Origin: Adiantum capillus-veneris
Lineage: Eukaryota > Streptophyta > Polypodiopsida > Polypodiales > Pteridaceae
Reading direction: 5' to 3'
Assembly (NCBI GenBank): GCA_014529385.2
Contig: CM043969.1
Location: forward strand, 12,916,648 to 12,980,647
DNA length: 64,000 nucleotides
Shown here: piece after piece, positions 54,532 to 64,000 of the stretch
Numbering within the stretch: position 1 is the stretch's first letter
Layout of the letters: every line of letters starts with the position of its first letter
Notes under the pieces: generated by a model
The model's input: the letters and a program-made list of their open reading frames with translations, nothing else
The model's database searches: none
What the model was told of the DNA's origin: nothing
Program-made: the position numbers and the translations under genes

Positions 54532-54931
54532 GGGAGCTCTAGATATATAATCTATGCTTGAGAGCTTGGCTATGGATGCATTTCCATAGCAAGTGATAGA
54601 TCTTCTTTTTCATCGTATCTATTATTCTATTTTGCTAAGCTATGCTAAAAGCTTGCCCATGGACTAAGCATATGCGCAGTAAAAAATCTTTTGATTGAAA
54701 AATACTTCTTGCACTCTCATTTACCTCATAAAATGTAGCTCTTTCTCTTGCTATGGTGTTTAGGACTTGGGAAGGAGGGTTATACCATGGAATCTTGAAG
54801 AACACAAGCTCCGCAAGAGCACAAGTTGTGTTGTAATCAAAGTTCTCTTCGATAGAGAATTATAGTACAAAGACCTTTTTGGACGGGCACCACCGGTTCC
54901 AAGCAAATTTGCAAGTTGTCAATCTTAATTG

Positions 54932-55106
54932 TGTTGGAGCTATATATACCAACCCCTATGCTATATATAGTTAAGAGTCCCCACTATAAATGTGTACTCA
55001 GTGTGTGCTCTACATACACTTTGGGGTTTGCAAATCTCGAGTTGTCTTGCTCTCTCTCTCTCTCTCACCCTCTCTCATCTCTCGTCTCTATCTTTCTCTT
55101 GAGTTC
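54932..55106 (+). repeat. short element 5' LTR
   Basis: TGTTGGAGC...; ends near TTTCTCTTGAGTTC, then the PBS. It contains a CT tract in its last third. Confidence 0.65.
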
Positions 55107-55110
55107 AACT

Positions 55111-55123
55111 TGATATCAGAGCC
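55111..55123 (+). other. PBS of the short element
   Basis: TGATATCAGAGCC, one base from TGGTATCAGAGCC. Confidence 0.75.
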
Positions 55124-56699
55124 GGTGCCAATGCAACATGATCATGTACTCAAGTCTCAAGTCTTCGTCAAAAGGAAGGTTCATCAAGTTTTGTTTTTTT
55201 TAAGTTTTTTGCTCTTAGTTCTCAAATTTTCCTAGTTATTGGTGAGAGATGCCAATTATTTATTTATGTATGTCGCATCAGAAGCCGTGATGGAACTTTC
55301 TGCATACACTCTCAGATACACAATCCGTAGCTTACACTTGCAAGCCGGTAAGCGTCAAGCAGCAGAAACAACGAAGTTTTTTCATTTTGTTTTAGGGCTC
55401 TATTGTGAGCAGGCTTCAGGAAAAGCAAAACCAACGAAATATTGCTAGGCTCCAACAGAATTCAGCTGTGCATGGTAATCTACGGGCTTGGGTTCAACGC
55501 ATGGTTCAGTCATGCAGATGGACGAAGTTGTGCAAAGTGTCTAGTTGGGCGCGCCTACAAGAGGCCAGGCCTTGGGGTTGCGGCTATGGTGCTGCACAAA
55601 TCTATGCAGGCTGACATGATACGCAGGAGTTTACAAGCTACACACAGAAACACAAGGTTTCTATCGGAGTGTCGAGAAATTCCGCTACACAAGGACGCTC
55701 TAGGTCACAGCTAGCTTTTGCCCTATATAGCGCTTCTCCAATCCGGGTAGGAGTTGCTTTTGGCTTCGATCAGAGCCGTGTAGCTTTCCTAATAAAGACC
55801 AATAAGAATCTTGTCTTCCGCTATTGTCTAAAGACAAGATTCTATTGTAGCTACTTTAAGAGGTCAACGTGCTATTTAACTCATAAAAGACAACACAATT
55901 TTCCAACATTGCTCATTACCATCACCTGTAGCCCTATAGTGGCTTCGACTTGCATCTATGGTGGCCTGTCTGGGCATGTAACAAACAGGTGTTATAACCA
56001 TCTCGCCCTACACACTACATCACTGCCTTGCAAGGGCTATTCTCTAGCATCAAATCTCACACCGTAAGCATGCTCTCTCTTCCTGCCAAATGCTCCCATG
56101 CTAACAAGGACAAATTAATAAGGATGTATCATAGAATAACCATATATTTTTGTGCATCTCCCATGAACGGTCTCTGACTAATCTGACTTGCTATGCCTTA
56201 TTTTTTGTTTGCATTAAAAGATCATCAACCTTGGCAATCGCTATCTGTATGCCATATTTTTCTACATGCATTAAAGGATTATCAGGCTCAAGTTTGCACA
56301 CAATCTTACATATATGATAAAGTCTCTACAAGCTACATTTAAATTTTCTCAAATTTCTTGGAGAAATCTTAACTTTTACCGATTTAGCCATCATGACATA
56401 CATGTTGAACTACTCTGCTAGTTGATGAAATACTTCATGTAATTTTATGAAGGTATACTAACGCGTGTGATCATATGTCAAGTAGCATCATCACTATCAA
56501 GGCCTTGTGCTATCCCCATCAAATCTTGATTACATGATTGCTGCCTCATCATTGGTGGAGTTTGTCACTTGTGTTTGGTCAATCAATAATTTTACATCAT
56601 TACTTTACTAATGATTTGTTGACAATGTGATAGATAAGGGATGTGACAAAGTTTGTACGGACTTGGGAGCATGGTGTCTTGTTTTATGGGAGAAACCTT

Positions 56700-57120
56700 G
56701 TATGTGTACTTGAGAGCTCGGTGCCTCAATCTCACCATTGGTGTTATGTTTGTGTACTCAATGAGAGCTTGGTGCCTCGTACTCACCATTGGTGTTATGT
56801 TTATTTTGTCATATTACAAGTGAAGATATTCCCAGCATCAAGGATGTGGGATGTGACAAATGTTATGCGTACTTGGGAGCCTGTTATCGTCCTCTTGATT
56901 GGTGCTATGGTTGGTATCGTCTTATTGCATCCTCGTCATGGTGCTATGGTTGTCATCATCTTATTGCACCCTCGTCGTCGTGGTGCTATGGTTGTTATCG
57001 TCTTATTGCACCCTTGTCATGGTGCTATGGTTGTTATCATCTTATTCCACCCTCGTCGTTGTGGTGCTATGGTTGTTATCGTCTTATTGCACCCTCGTCG
57101 TCATTGGTGCTATGGTTGTT
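56700..57120 (+). repeat. minisatellites inside the short element
   Basis: A roughly 54-bp unit (GAGAGCTCGGTGCCTC...TGGTGTTATGTTT) occurs twice at 56710-56805. An array of about five or six units starting GGTGCTATGGTTGTTATCGT follows at 56910-57120, alternating 39 and 42 bp. Unit lengths divisible by three keep several frames open; I do not treat these as genes. Confidence 0.85.
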
Positions 57121-57641
57121 AGAATTTAGGCAGCTGTGACTATGCATCACTCATGTGTCATAGTATTTGTGTTGTCAGCTTGTGTTTATGTGCGCACATG
57201 TATTGCATTCTTGTTACATGTACCCGTGGCATCATTATTTTTTTCTCTATCGTCTCTAGAGCGGCGTCACAAACCATATCTAAGGACAATGTGGTCTGAT
57301 TATGTCTAACCTTCACATTCTGATATGTTTCTTGAGTTGATGTTTATAGGACAAAAGTCACGTCAAGCAGCATGTACAGGGACACAAAGGCATTGAATCT
57401 CCTCAAAGATATTGAAGAATTTGCATCAATTCAATTGTGTATAGAGGGCTATTAGAATTCCAAATATGCTTGAAAGAGCACATTGTATATTATGGAGTGA
57501 TGTAGCTCCTGAAAAACAAATTTTGTAAACTTTGATAATTATTAATATAACAGTGCATGTATATGGTGCTGTGGGTTTTTCCCTTGTACCACCCCAAAGG
57601 GTTTTTTCATCCACAATTAGGGACTCCTATTTGAGTGGGGA

Positions 57642-57816
57642 TGTTGGATCCATAGATACCAACCCCTATGCTACATATAGCTAGGAGTCCCCACTATATA
57701 TGTGTACTCAGTGTGTGCTCTTCATACACTTTGGGGTTTGTAGATCTGGAGTTGTCTCGCTCTCTTTGTCTCTACCTCTCTCATCTCTTGTCTCCATCTT
57801 TCTCCACATTTTAAAA
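57642..57816 (+). repeat. short element 3' LTR
   Basis: TGTTGGATCC... directly after GAGTGGGGA. Roughly 85-90 per cent like the 5' copy by eye, so it is not recent. Confidence 0.65.
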
Positions 57817-57821
57817 AATTG

Positions 57822-58640
57822 TGGTATTCTCTTTGAATTATGTGTATGGGTTTTAATGTTCTAATGCATAAATGTGCAATGAAATCAGTCCAACATAATC
57901 TCTAGTCTCCTCTAAAGAATTTTTAAAAGAATTCTCTCCTTTCATAAGCTAAAATTCGAGTGAATTTGAAGTAAGTATTATAATTCGTTGACACTCTCCC
58001 CTCCTTTCCCTACATGCTAGCTAATGGGGCTCCCTTCTTTTTCTCCTTCCTTTATCTATGCGGGGCTGACTTCTTCCTACAACCACCCCATTTTATTTTA
58101 TTTTTATGTTTTAAACTCTTTAATTAGTTTGCATCAATTCCATTTCATTGTTAGTTTCATTTTAATTTTATTTTATGCTATTTACAATTTAATTCAATTT
58201 TCACTAGTATTTCAATTTAAAGCATAAATAAAATTTCAAACAAATCAATAAGTAAAAAAATAATATCCCCAAAAAAGAAAAAACAATAAAAATAAAAATA
58301 CAAATATTAAAAAATAAAAATAAAATTTGAAAACTTCTAAAGAATTCATCAAAGTTTGACTAAATGATCATAAAAATTAGACTAAATTTCTTAAAAAGTA
58401 TAAAATCACAAAAAGAGAAAAAAATTAGTACACCAGTAAATTTTATAAAAAAAAACAGAAGAAGCCAAAAACCATTTAAAAAGAGTAAAAGAAAAACATT
58501 TGTTTTTCTTTTTTTCTTTCTTTGTGCATATTTCAAAATTTTCATTTTATTGTCAATGTTTTATTTATTTCCTTTTTTATTTTTTCTTTGATTTGTTTTC
58601 TTTTCTTTGTTTACTTTTGTTTTTTCTTAGAAAAACTAAA
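57822..58640. other. non-coding AT-rich stretch
   Basis: AT-rich, with A- and T-homopolymer sequence at 58230-58640. No gene is seen. An open frame on the minus strand (58972-58636, starting MSKHLFTVEVEDTTTP) lies just beyond it, within the presumed G4 LTR or downstream region, and is of doubtful meaning. Confidence 0.5.
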
Positions 58641-59142
58641 AAATAAATTTTTTTTGCATTTTTCTCTCTCGTTTCTCTCTCTGCTCTTTCCTTTGCCTCC
58701 CACATGCTTGCTGACACACCTCGTGTAGACCTCGTTCACACACATTCACCAAACTATAGTCTACTGGCCCCATCTCCATAGCCAATGGAGACTCCTCTAT
58801 TGGTGTTGACATTTCCTCCTCAATGCGCACCTCAGGCAATGCAGAGACAACTTCAACAGTCACTTTAGCCTTGCAAGCTGATCTTCTTATCACCATAGTC
58901 TCCACTTCTTCAGTCTTGCAAGAGGGTGTTGTTGTGTCCTCTACTTCAACCGTGAAAAGATGCTTAGACATGGTGCATGGGAGAGAGAAAACGTAGAAGG
59001 TAAAGTCGTACACAAACATGCACAAAATGTGTGAAAAGGTTAGTGTAAAAAGGACGTTAAATCAATTTTGAGCTTCAAATTTTGAAAGAGGGAGATGTGA
59101 TCCATCCCCACTTAGCATATAAATCTCCCCAAGAGATTCTCC

Positions 59143-60907
59143 CTAATTTGGGGGTCTTGTCCTAGTCTCCTCAAAATGAATTCTCCCTCTAACACTAGGT
59201 TTTAATCTAAAACGGCTTCTAGCCTTCGGAAAAATTCTACCCTGATTGTCTACCAATAGGTATGTTGATGGTCCAACTTCTTTTGCAACCTGAAATGGTA
59301 GAAAATATCTTAACATTAATTTCCCAAGTCTCTTACCCAACTTGCTATTGTACAATAACACCCAATCAACCTCAAAAATAATTTTGTGTTTCAAGTTTCT
59401 ATCAACCCATGCCTGCCTCCTCCTTTGAATTGCTTCAGTAATCTGAGCTACCTGAATTTTAATTTCCTCAAATTTGAGGATCTTCTCTTACCTAAGGACT
59501 GAAGCATCATTTCCTGATAGTTTGTGCTTTACTGCAATTCTCAAACTTGGTACCACAAATTCCATTGGCTCCTTGATTTGGGGTCTTGTCCCAATCTCCT
59601 CAAAATGAGTTCCCCCACTAGCACTAGGTTTTAATCTAAAACCGCTTATTGCCTTTGGAAAAATTCTACCCTGATTGTCTGCCAATAGGTATGTTGATGG
59701 TCCAACTTCTTCTACAACCTAAAATGGTCACAAATATCTTCACTTTAATTTCCCAAGTCTCTTACCCAACTTGCTAGTGTACAGTAACACCCAATCAACC
59801 TCAGAAATAATTTTGTGTTTCAAGTTTCTATCAACCCATGCCTACCACCTCCTTTGAATTGCTTCACTAAGGTGAGCTACCTGAATTTTGATTTCCTCAA
59901 GTTTGAGGAGCTGCTCTTGCCTAAGCACTGAAGCATCATCTCCTAATAGTTTGTGCTTTACTGCAATTCTCAAACTTGGTACCACAAATTCCATTGGCAC
60001 AATAGCTTCCAGTTCATACACCATCTTAAATGGTGTCATCCCTGTACTGATTTTGAAAGCTATCTTGAAAGCCCACACTGTTGAATCAAACTTAGTATCC
60101 CACTCTTTTCTATTTTTTGAGACCATTCTCCTCAATATTCTTATCAAGGTTTTGTTGGTAGACTCTGCTTGACCATTTGAATGGGGATAATAGATTGTAG
60201 ACATCTTGTGCATAATCAGGTGGCACTCAGTCAACTTACTAATTACTTTATTGATAAAATTCACTCCCTGATTAGATACCAACTCCACTGGACATCCAAA
60301 TGTTTTCATTATGTTCTTATAAAAGAACGTTGTTACACTCTCTGATTTGTTATCCTTCATGGCCTGTGCTTCCACCCACTTAGTACAATAATCTGTTTGA
60401 ACCAAAATATACATGTTCCCTGTAAATTTTGTAGTGCGCTTGAAAGGTCCCACAAAGTCAAGTCCCCACTTTTGAAAAGGCTCAAGTGGAAGTATTGGCT
60501 GCAAGGGCATTCTATCTACATCCACAGGTCTGTCATCCCTTTGATAGGTTAAGCAATTTTTCCACAAATTGATGAGCATCCATGAAAACTGCAGGCCACC
60601 ATAAACCTGCTTGAAAAAATTTCTTTGCTGCAATATCACCTGAAAAGTGACCACCTGCATTCCCTGAAGGAGCTTCAGTCAATACTACTTTCTGTTCAAA
60701 ATGTTGAGCACATCTCCTTAGAATCTGATCAAGTTCGCTTTTGTAGAGGACTCCCATGATAACTGTAAAAGACCTACTTCTCCATGCCAACATTTGATTT
60801 GGGAGGACACCTTCAAGCAAGAAATAGAGCATGTCTTCATACCAAGAACCCTTGTCACCTACCAACTGAACTAGAAATAGTCCTGCATCAGGCACTGCAT
60901 CAGGCAC
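59143..60907 (-). pseudogene. G4 integrase
   Basis: The zinc-binding part (HFSGDIAAKKFFQAGLWWPA) lies in a frame overlapping the core. The core is open over 272 codons (60660-59842): GLDFVGPFKRTTKFTGNMYI, VQTDYCTKWVE with the first catalytic Asp, SNQGVNFIN where the second Asp is Asn, and HSNGQAESTNKTL with the catalytic Glu. The C-terminal part (KHKIIFEVDWVLLYNSKLGK, FQVAKEVGPSTYLLVDNQGR) is present in two tandem copies. The D-to-N change and frame breaks make it inactive. Confidence 0.87.
59146..59998 (-). repeat. about 429-bp tandem duplication of G4 integrase C-terminus
   Basis: From GGGGTCTTGTCC through CCATTGGC, the block 59146-59568 repeats at 59576-59998 with about five per cent difference. 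It covers the end of the core through the C-terminal domain. Confidence 0.93.
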
Positions 60908-60973
60908 TGCATCAATATCCTGAGTAGGATATTCCCTTGTAGCTAGTCTACTCAGATAGTCAACTATAACCTA

Positions 60974-61396
60974 TTATTGACCCGGTATGTGGATTATTGA
61001 GTAATCAAATTCTTGCATTAAGAGAACCCACCTAGCCAACCTTCTTGAAAGGTGAGGCTTGTTGACCACGTACACTAAGGCTTGATGGTCCACATGGACT
61101 ATCACTTTATTATCCATCAAGTAATTCCTAAACTTTTGTAATCCAAAGATCATCCCCATACATTCTCTCTCACTAACTGTGTATTTCTTCTCTGCAAGTG
61201 CTAGAACTCTACTAGCATAATAAATTGGTTTGAACCAACCTTTCTCCTCAAACAAATGAAAAGGGAACTTCCAATCATGAGAAAATAGTATTTTTGCTGT
61301 CACAAGAATCTTTTTCAATAGGTTAATGTAGTATCTTGCTCTTACTTCCCCACAAAATTTGCATTCTTCTTTGTCAAATTTGTAAGTGGTAAGCAT
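60974..61396 (-). pseudogene. G4 RNase H
   Basis: The open frame includes GWFKPIYYASRVLALAEKKY, TVSERECMGMIFGLQKFRNY and KVIVHVDHQALVYVVNKPHL. These are the central and C-terminal motifs of gypsy RNase H, including Glu of SERE and the HVDHQ Asp. The N-terminal Asp region (ASD) is degraded. It overlaps the RT-end frame by 55 bp because of a frameshift. Confidence 0.82.
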
Positions 61397-62482
61397 ACAT
61401 GTGCTAAGTACCTCAAAAACTTGCTATGCCACTTTACCTGACCTATAAACCTCATCAGTTGCGTGAGGTTTTTTGGAGGTGAGGCTTTTAGGGTTGCTTC
61501 CACCTTCTTTGGATCAATGGCTATAGCTTCCTTACTGGTGATGTGGCCCAACAAAATACCACTTTTGACAGCAAAAGCATATTTTGTAGGATTAAGGGAC
61601 AATCTGGATTCCCAACACTTCTCAAAACATAACCTAAAATGCTTGAGATGGTCCTCTTTGTCCCTTGAAACACTAAAATCATCCAAGAAAACCTCTCTAC
61701 GTGTGGTTAAGTATCCATGGAATAAACACTTTCATAACCCACTTTTGAAAAGTGGTGGTGCATTCTTCAGTCCAAAGTTCATCACTTTAGAAACATACAC
61801 TCCCCATTCAGTGATGAAAGCTATTTTGTCTCAGTCCTTCAAATCCATTCTAATCTGATTATATCCATTGAATCCATCCAAACAACTTTACATATCCTCT
61901 CTTGCTACTGCATCCAGCATTGTATCACAATATGGCAGAGGAAATGGATCAGTAATTGTGGTAGCATTCAATTTCCTATAATCTACACAGACCTTGATTT
62001 TCCCATTCTTCTTTTAGACAACCACAACTAGGTAGCTTTATCTACTGGGTAGGTAAAACCAACTTCCAACAGTTTATAAATCTCTTCTTTCACCTATTTG
62101 GCATAATCTGGGTTCATCCTGTATCTTTGTTGCTTCACTGGTACAACATCAAATTTATTGTATGTTGGCACACAACTGGGTGGTCTTCTCCCTTCATGTT
62201 AGTATATGAACAAGCAAACACATCCCCAAACTCTAGCAATAAATCTTTCAATAATGATTTTTTAAACTTAGTATCTAATTCAGTAGATACCTCCACCATT
62301 TTGAGATCATTTTCCTCTCCCAGATTCATATCTTCCAAGTCATCTTCCCTAACTCTAGAACTCTTAGACATCTGCTCTTCAAACATACTTTTTGCATGCT
62401 TTATAGCTTCAGCTGCCTCCTGCTCATCTTGCAACCTCTGATCTTTTGCTGTTTTGATTGTTTTCTTACTGAACACTTTCAT
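61342..62482 (-). pseudogene. G4 reverse transcriptase
   Basis: The N-terminal part (62482-62135) has KSLLKDLLLEFGDVFACSYT. The middle shows VMNFGLKNAP and then EVFLDDFSVS near 61690, so the two catalytic Asp are kept. The thumb/connection continues HLKHFRLCFEKCWESRLSLN, KYAFAVKSGILLGHITSKE and FIGQVKWHSKFLRYLAHVC. Stops and shifts between 61690 and 62135 break it. Confidence 0.85.
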
Positions 62483-62679
62483 GGATCTACTTTAGGTACC
62501 TGCTTCTTAATCTCAACTAAACTTGCAAACTTCTATACATCCACTTCAAATATGGAAACCATTGTTTCATTCCTTTGAAGAAACTCTTCTTCCTCATCTT
62601 CTTCTATGACTTCACCCATATTTATCCCTTCTACATACAAAGGTCTAAATCCAGGTGGAAAAGTCTTCCTTGGATCCAT

Positions 62680-63060
62680 CTACATTCTGAACTTGTTCTT
62701 TTTCTGTTTAATGACAATTATATATACACCCCATAGTTGTTTGACTTTGGCTGCCCTTAACCATGGCCTCTTCAAGATCATTGGGTAAGAAAATCTAGAT
62801 TCTTCCAGCCTCAAGACAAAAAAAAGAACCACAAAGGCTAGTCTTGCTACACTTATTGTTTGATTTCGGAGAATACCTGAAGGTTGTACTCTCCTTTGAT
62901 CGCCATTTTGACTTGAAAATGTGTTGGCTCCCACTTCAAGAGATTCAATTTCTTACAAATTGATTAAGGGGGAATGTTCACTTCTGAACCTCCATCTACC
63001 AAGACATCTGTGACAAGTAAACCTTCCCAATGGAAATGTTTATAATACTGGCACTTTGTA
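62680..63060 (-). pseudogene. G4 protease-region remnant
   Basis: The C-terminal protease pattern is visible in SRFSYPMILKRPWLRAAKVK. The active-site Asp lies in the preceding stretch near 63000 (VTDVLVDGGSE in a partly open frame), again a D-G-G form as in several plant gypsy proteases. No intact domain. Confidence 0.6.
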
Positions 63061-63159
63061 GTCTACCTCCACTAGAGCAACATCTCCACAATGAACATGT
63101 GCAAAATCAATTTGACCACTTTCTCCATTTTCCTTATGCTCTTTATCGTGATCCTGATT

Positions 63160-63915
63160 TGTCATTTCTTGAAAAATGTCTGCCTAAAATCAGGGACTAA
63201 TTTCAGTATTTGCCCCACCTTCATTGAAATGACTGCTTCCATCAGAGATTCAAAAAGATCATGTGATAGTCCTTTGACAGGTGACTCCTTGGAACTACTT
63301 GACTTTTCAAAAGGATCTTCCATTTTAGATTTTGAAGGTCTCCTGTTCATATTTTCCTAGGATTATTTTCATTTCTTTTCATGATCATGATTTTGCAGGT
63401 TTGTCAGTATCTTGATTTAATTGAATTTCCTTTAGTACCCCCAATCTAATCATGTCCTGTGCTTTCTAGTCAATGGGTTCCTTAGGGTCATTCCCTTGTT
63501 CTTCTTGTTGTATTTTAACTTCCCCTTTGATCTAGTAATAGCCAAATTTTCCACCTCCAAAGGTTTTTCATAACCTCCTCAATCTTGATGCATGTGGGCC
63601 CTCACATTGAAAGCAATGCAAAGGATCACCTTTTGTTTTGGTCAGTTCTGCTTGTAGCTGTTCAATAAACTGCTCCTAGTTTTTTCCTATTTTTTGATTG
63701 TCTTGCTGCTCAACTGAATAAGGTATTTCTTCTAAAAGTGTTGCATTCACTTGAGCCGGTGCCTTCATCCTCCCTTCATTGAAAGAACTAGCTCTTGCAT
63801 TTGTGTGGGTGTAATTCACAATTCGAATTCCTCTCTCATTCATATGTTTGCACCGACATTCACATGTAGGTCTCTGACTATGTCCCAAGGTGCCACAATA
63901 AGTACATGGCTGCAT
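63160..63915 (-). pseudogene. G4 gag C-terminal remnant with zinc knuckle
   Basis: 63915-63676 begins MQPCTYCGTLGHSQRPTC, a zinc knuckle-like C-x2-C-x4-H-x5-C with one extra residue before the last Cys. 63350-63162 is a charged linker (MNRRPSKSKMEDPFEKSSSS). The rest of gag lies right of 64000. Confidence 0.65.
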
Positions 63916-64000
63916 TGGATTGTTTGGTTGTTGGCCATTTTTCCAAATTCCTTACTGAAATGGCTCTGGTTGGGTCAAATTCTGAAATCTAGCCTTGAAG

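Larger units (their letters stand above)
54932..57816 (+). mobile_element. non-coding LTR element with very short LTRs (TRIM/LARD-like)
   Basis: Two related terminal blocks of about 170-180 bp (54932-55106 and 57642-57816) start TGTTGGA...ATACCAACCCCTATGC and share CCACTATA...TGTGTACTCAGTGTGTG and CTTTGGGGTTTG. Right after the first is TGATATCAGAGCC (55111-55123), close to the initiator-Met PBS. Right before the second is GAGTGGGGA, a PPT. The 2.5-kb interior encodes no retroelement protein. Flanking AATTG (54927-54931 and 57817-57821) may be the TSD, but the right LTR end is not a clean CA. The LTR size and PBS fit non-autonomous TRIM-like elements. Confidence 0.7.
59104..64000 (-). mobile_element. 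gypsy element G4, 3' two thirds, runs off right edge
   Basis: Minus-strand order: end of gag (63915-63160), PR, RT, RNase H, INT (to 59143), then a purine-rich AAGTGGGGA next to TGGATC at 59104, a possible PPT-LTR junction. It is better preserved than G1-G3 but still has stops in most domains and a large duplication in the integrase C-terminus. There is no chromodomain. Integrase features (LPLEPFQKWGLDFVGP) resemble Tat/Athila-group elements. Confidence 0.85.

Noticed and set aside
56643-57122. 159-codon frame with MVVIVLLHP repeats
   Set aside because: Produced by a minisatellite whose unit lengths are multiples of three; two other frames are equally open.
54927-57821. Firm AATTG target-site duplication for the short element
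   Set aside because: AATTG is present on both sides, but the right LTR would then end in AAAA instead of CA, so the TSD is only a candidate.
58636-59025. 129-codon minus-strand frame after G4 integrase
   Set aside because: It lies beyond the probable PPT, within the presumed LTR, has a low-complexity basic end and no known motif. Kept only as a remark.

Overview
The window looks like intergenic DNA from a large, repeat-rich land-plant nuclear genome. No complete host gene, rRNA, convincing tRNA or operon is visible. Almost every recognisable protein segment is retrotransposon Gag, protease (PR), reverse transcriptase (RT), RNase H (RH) or integrase (INT). Most copies carry stops and frameshifts. 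The dominant elements are plant Ty3/gypsy types, two with chromodomain ends. Primer-binding sites (PBS) are of the initiator-Met type (TGGTATCAGAGC-like) or the TGGCGCCGCTGCCGGGGA type known from plant gypsy elements. GA/CT and CA microsatellites are abundant. The species cannot be named from this sequence.

Layout, left to right. 1-2984: 5' part of gypsy element G1 (minus), running off the left edge. 2985-3815: LTR-like repeat copy A. 3815-7922: decayed gypsy G2 (minus) with gag, PR, start of RT, PBS and 5' LTR. 7980-8686: a solo LTR with a 5-bp target-site duplication (TSD). 9500-10344 plus 19265-19650: LTR-like repeat copy B, split by element E2 (10345-19264, minus), followed by an RH remnant. 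22140-22665 plus 28306-29783: an LTR of chromovirus T, split by element E1 (22666-28305, plus). 29784-34338: decayed chromovirus T (minus). About 34540-36994: a decayed gene for an unrecognised protein with two homologous domains, behind a PBS-like site. 37260-40080: mostly non-coding. 40080-42673: second copy of the T-type LTR. 42674-47412: decayed chromodomain gypsy G3 (plus). Its 3' LTR (47413-47980 and 53867 onward) is split by a 5.9-kb insertion with inverted-repeat ends and a 10-bp TSD (47981-53866). About 54932-57816: a non-coding LTR element with very short LTRs. 59104-64000: gypsy G4 (minus), running off the right edge.

The best-preserved and most interesting system is the E1/E2 family. 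Both are complete LTR elements with TSDs, PBS and polypurine tracts (PPT), but neither encodes RT, RNase H or integrase. E2 carries one 1,726-codon Gag-protease frame broken by a single TGA inside a zinc knuckle. E1 has lost Gag, has a different protease cassette between shared ends, and carries an extra acidic ORF. Such elements would need polymerase and integrase from an autonomous relative. E1's LTRs look identical, so it is very young. E2's LTRs differ at about ten of 570 positions.

All boundaries, identities and difference counts were judged by eye, without alignment software.
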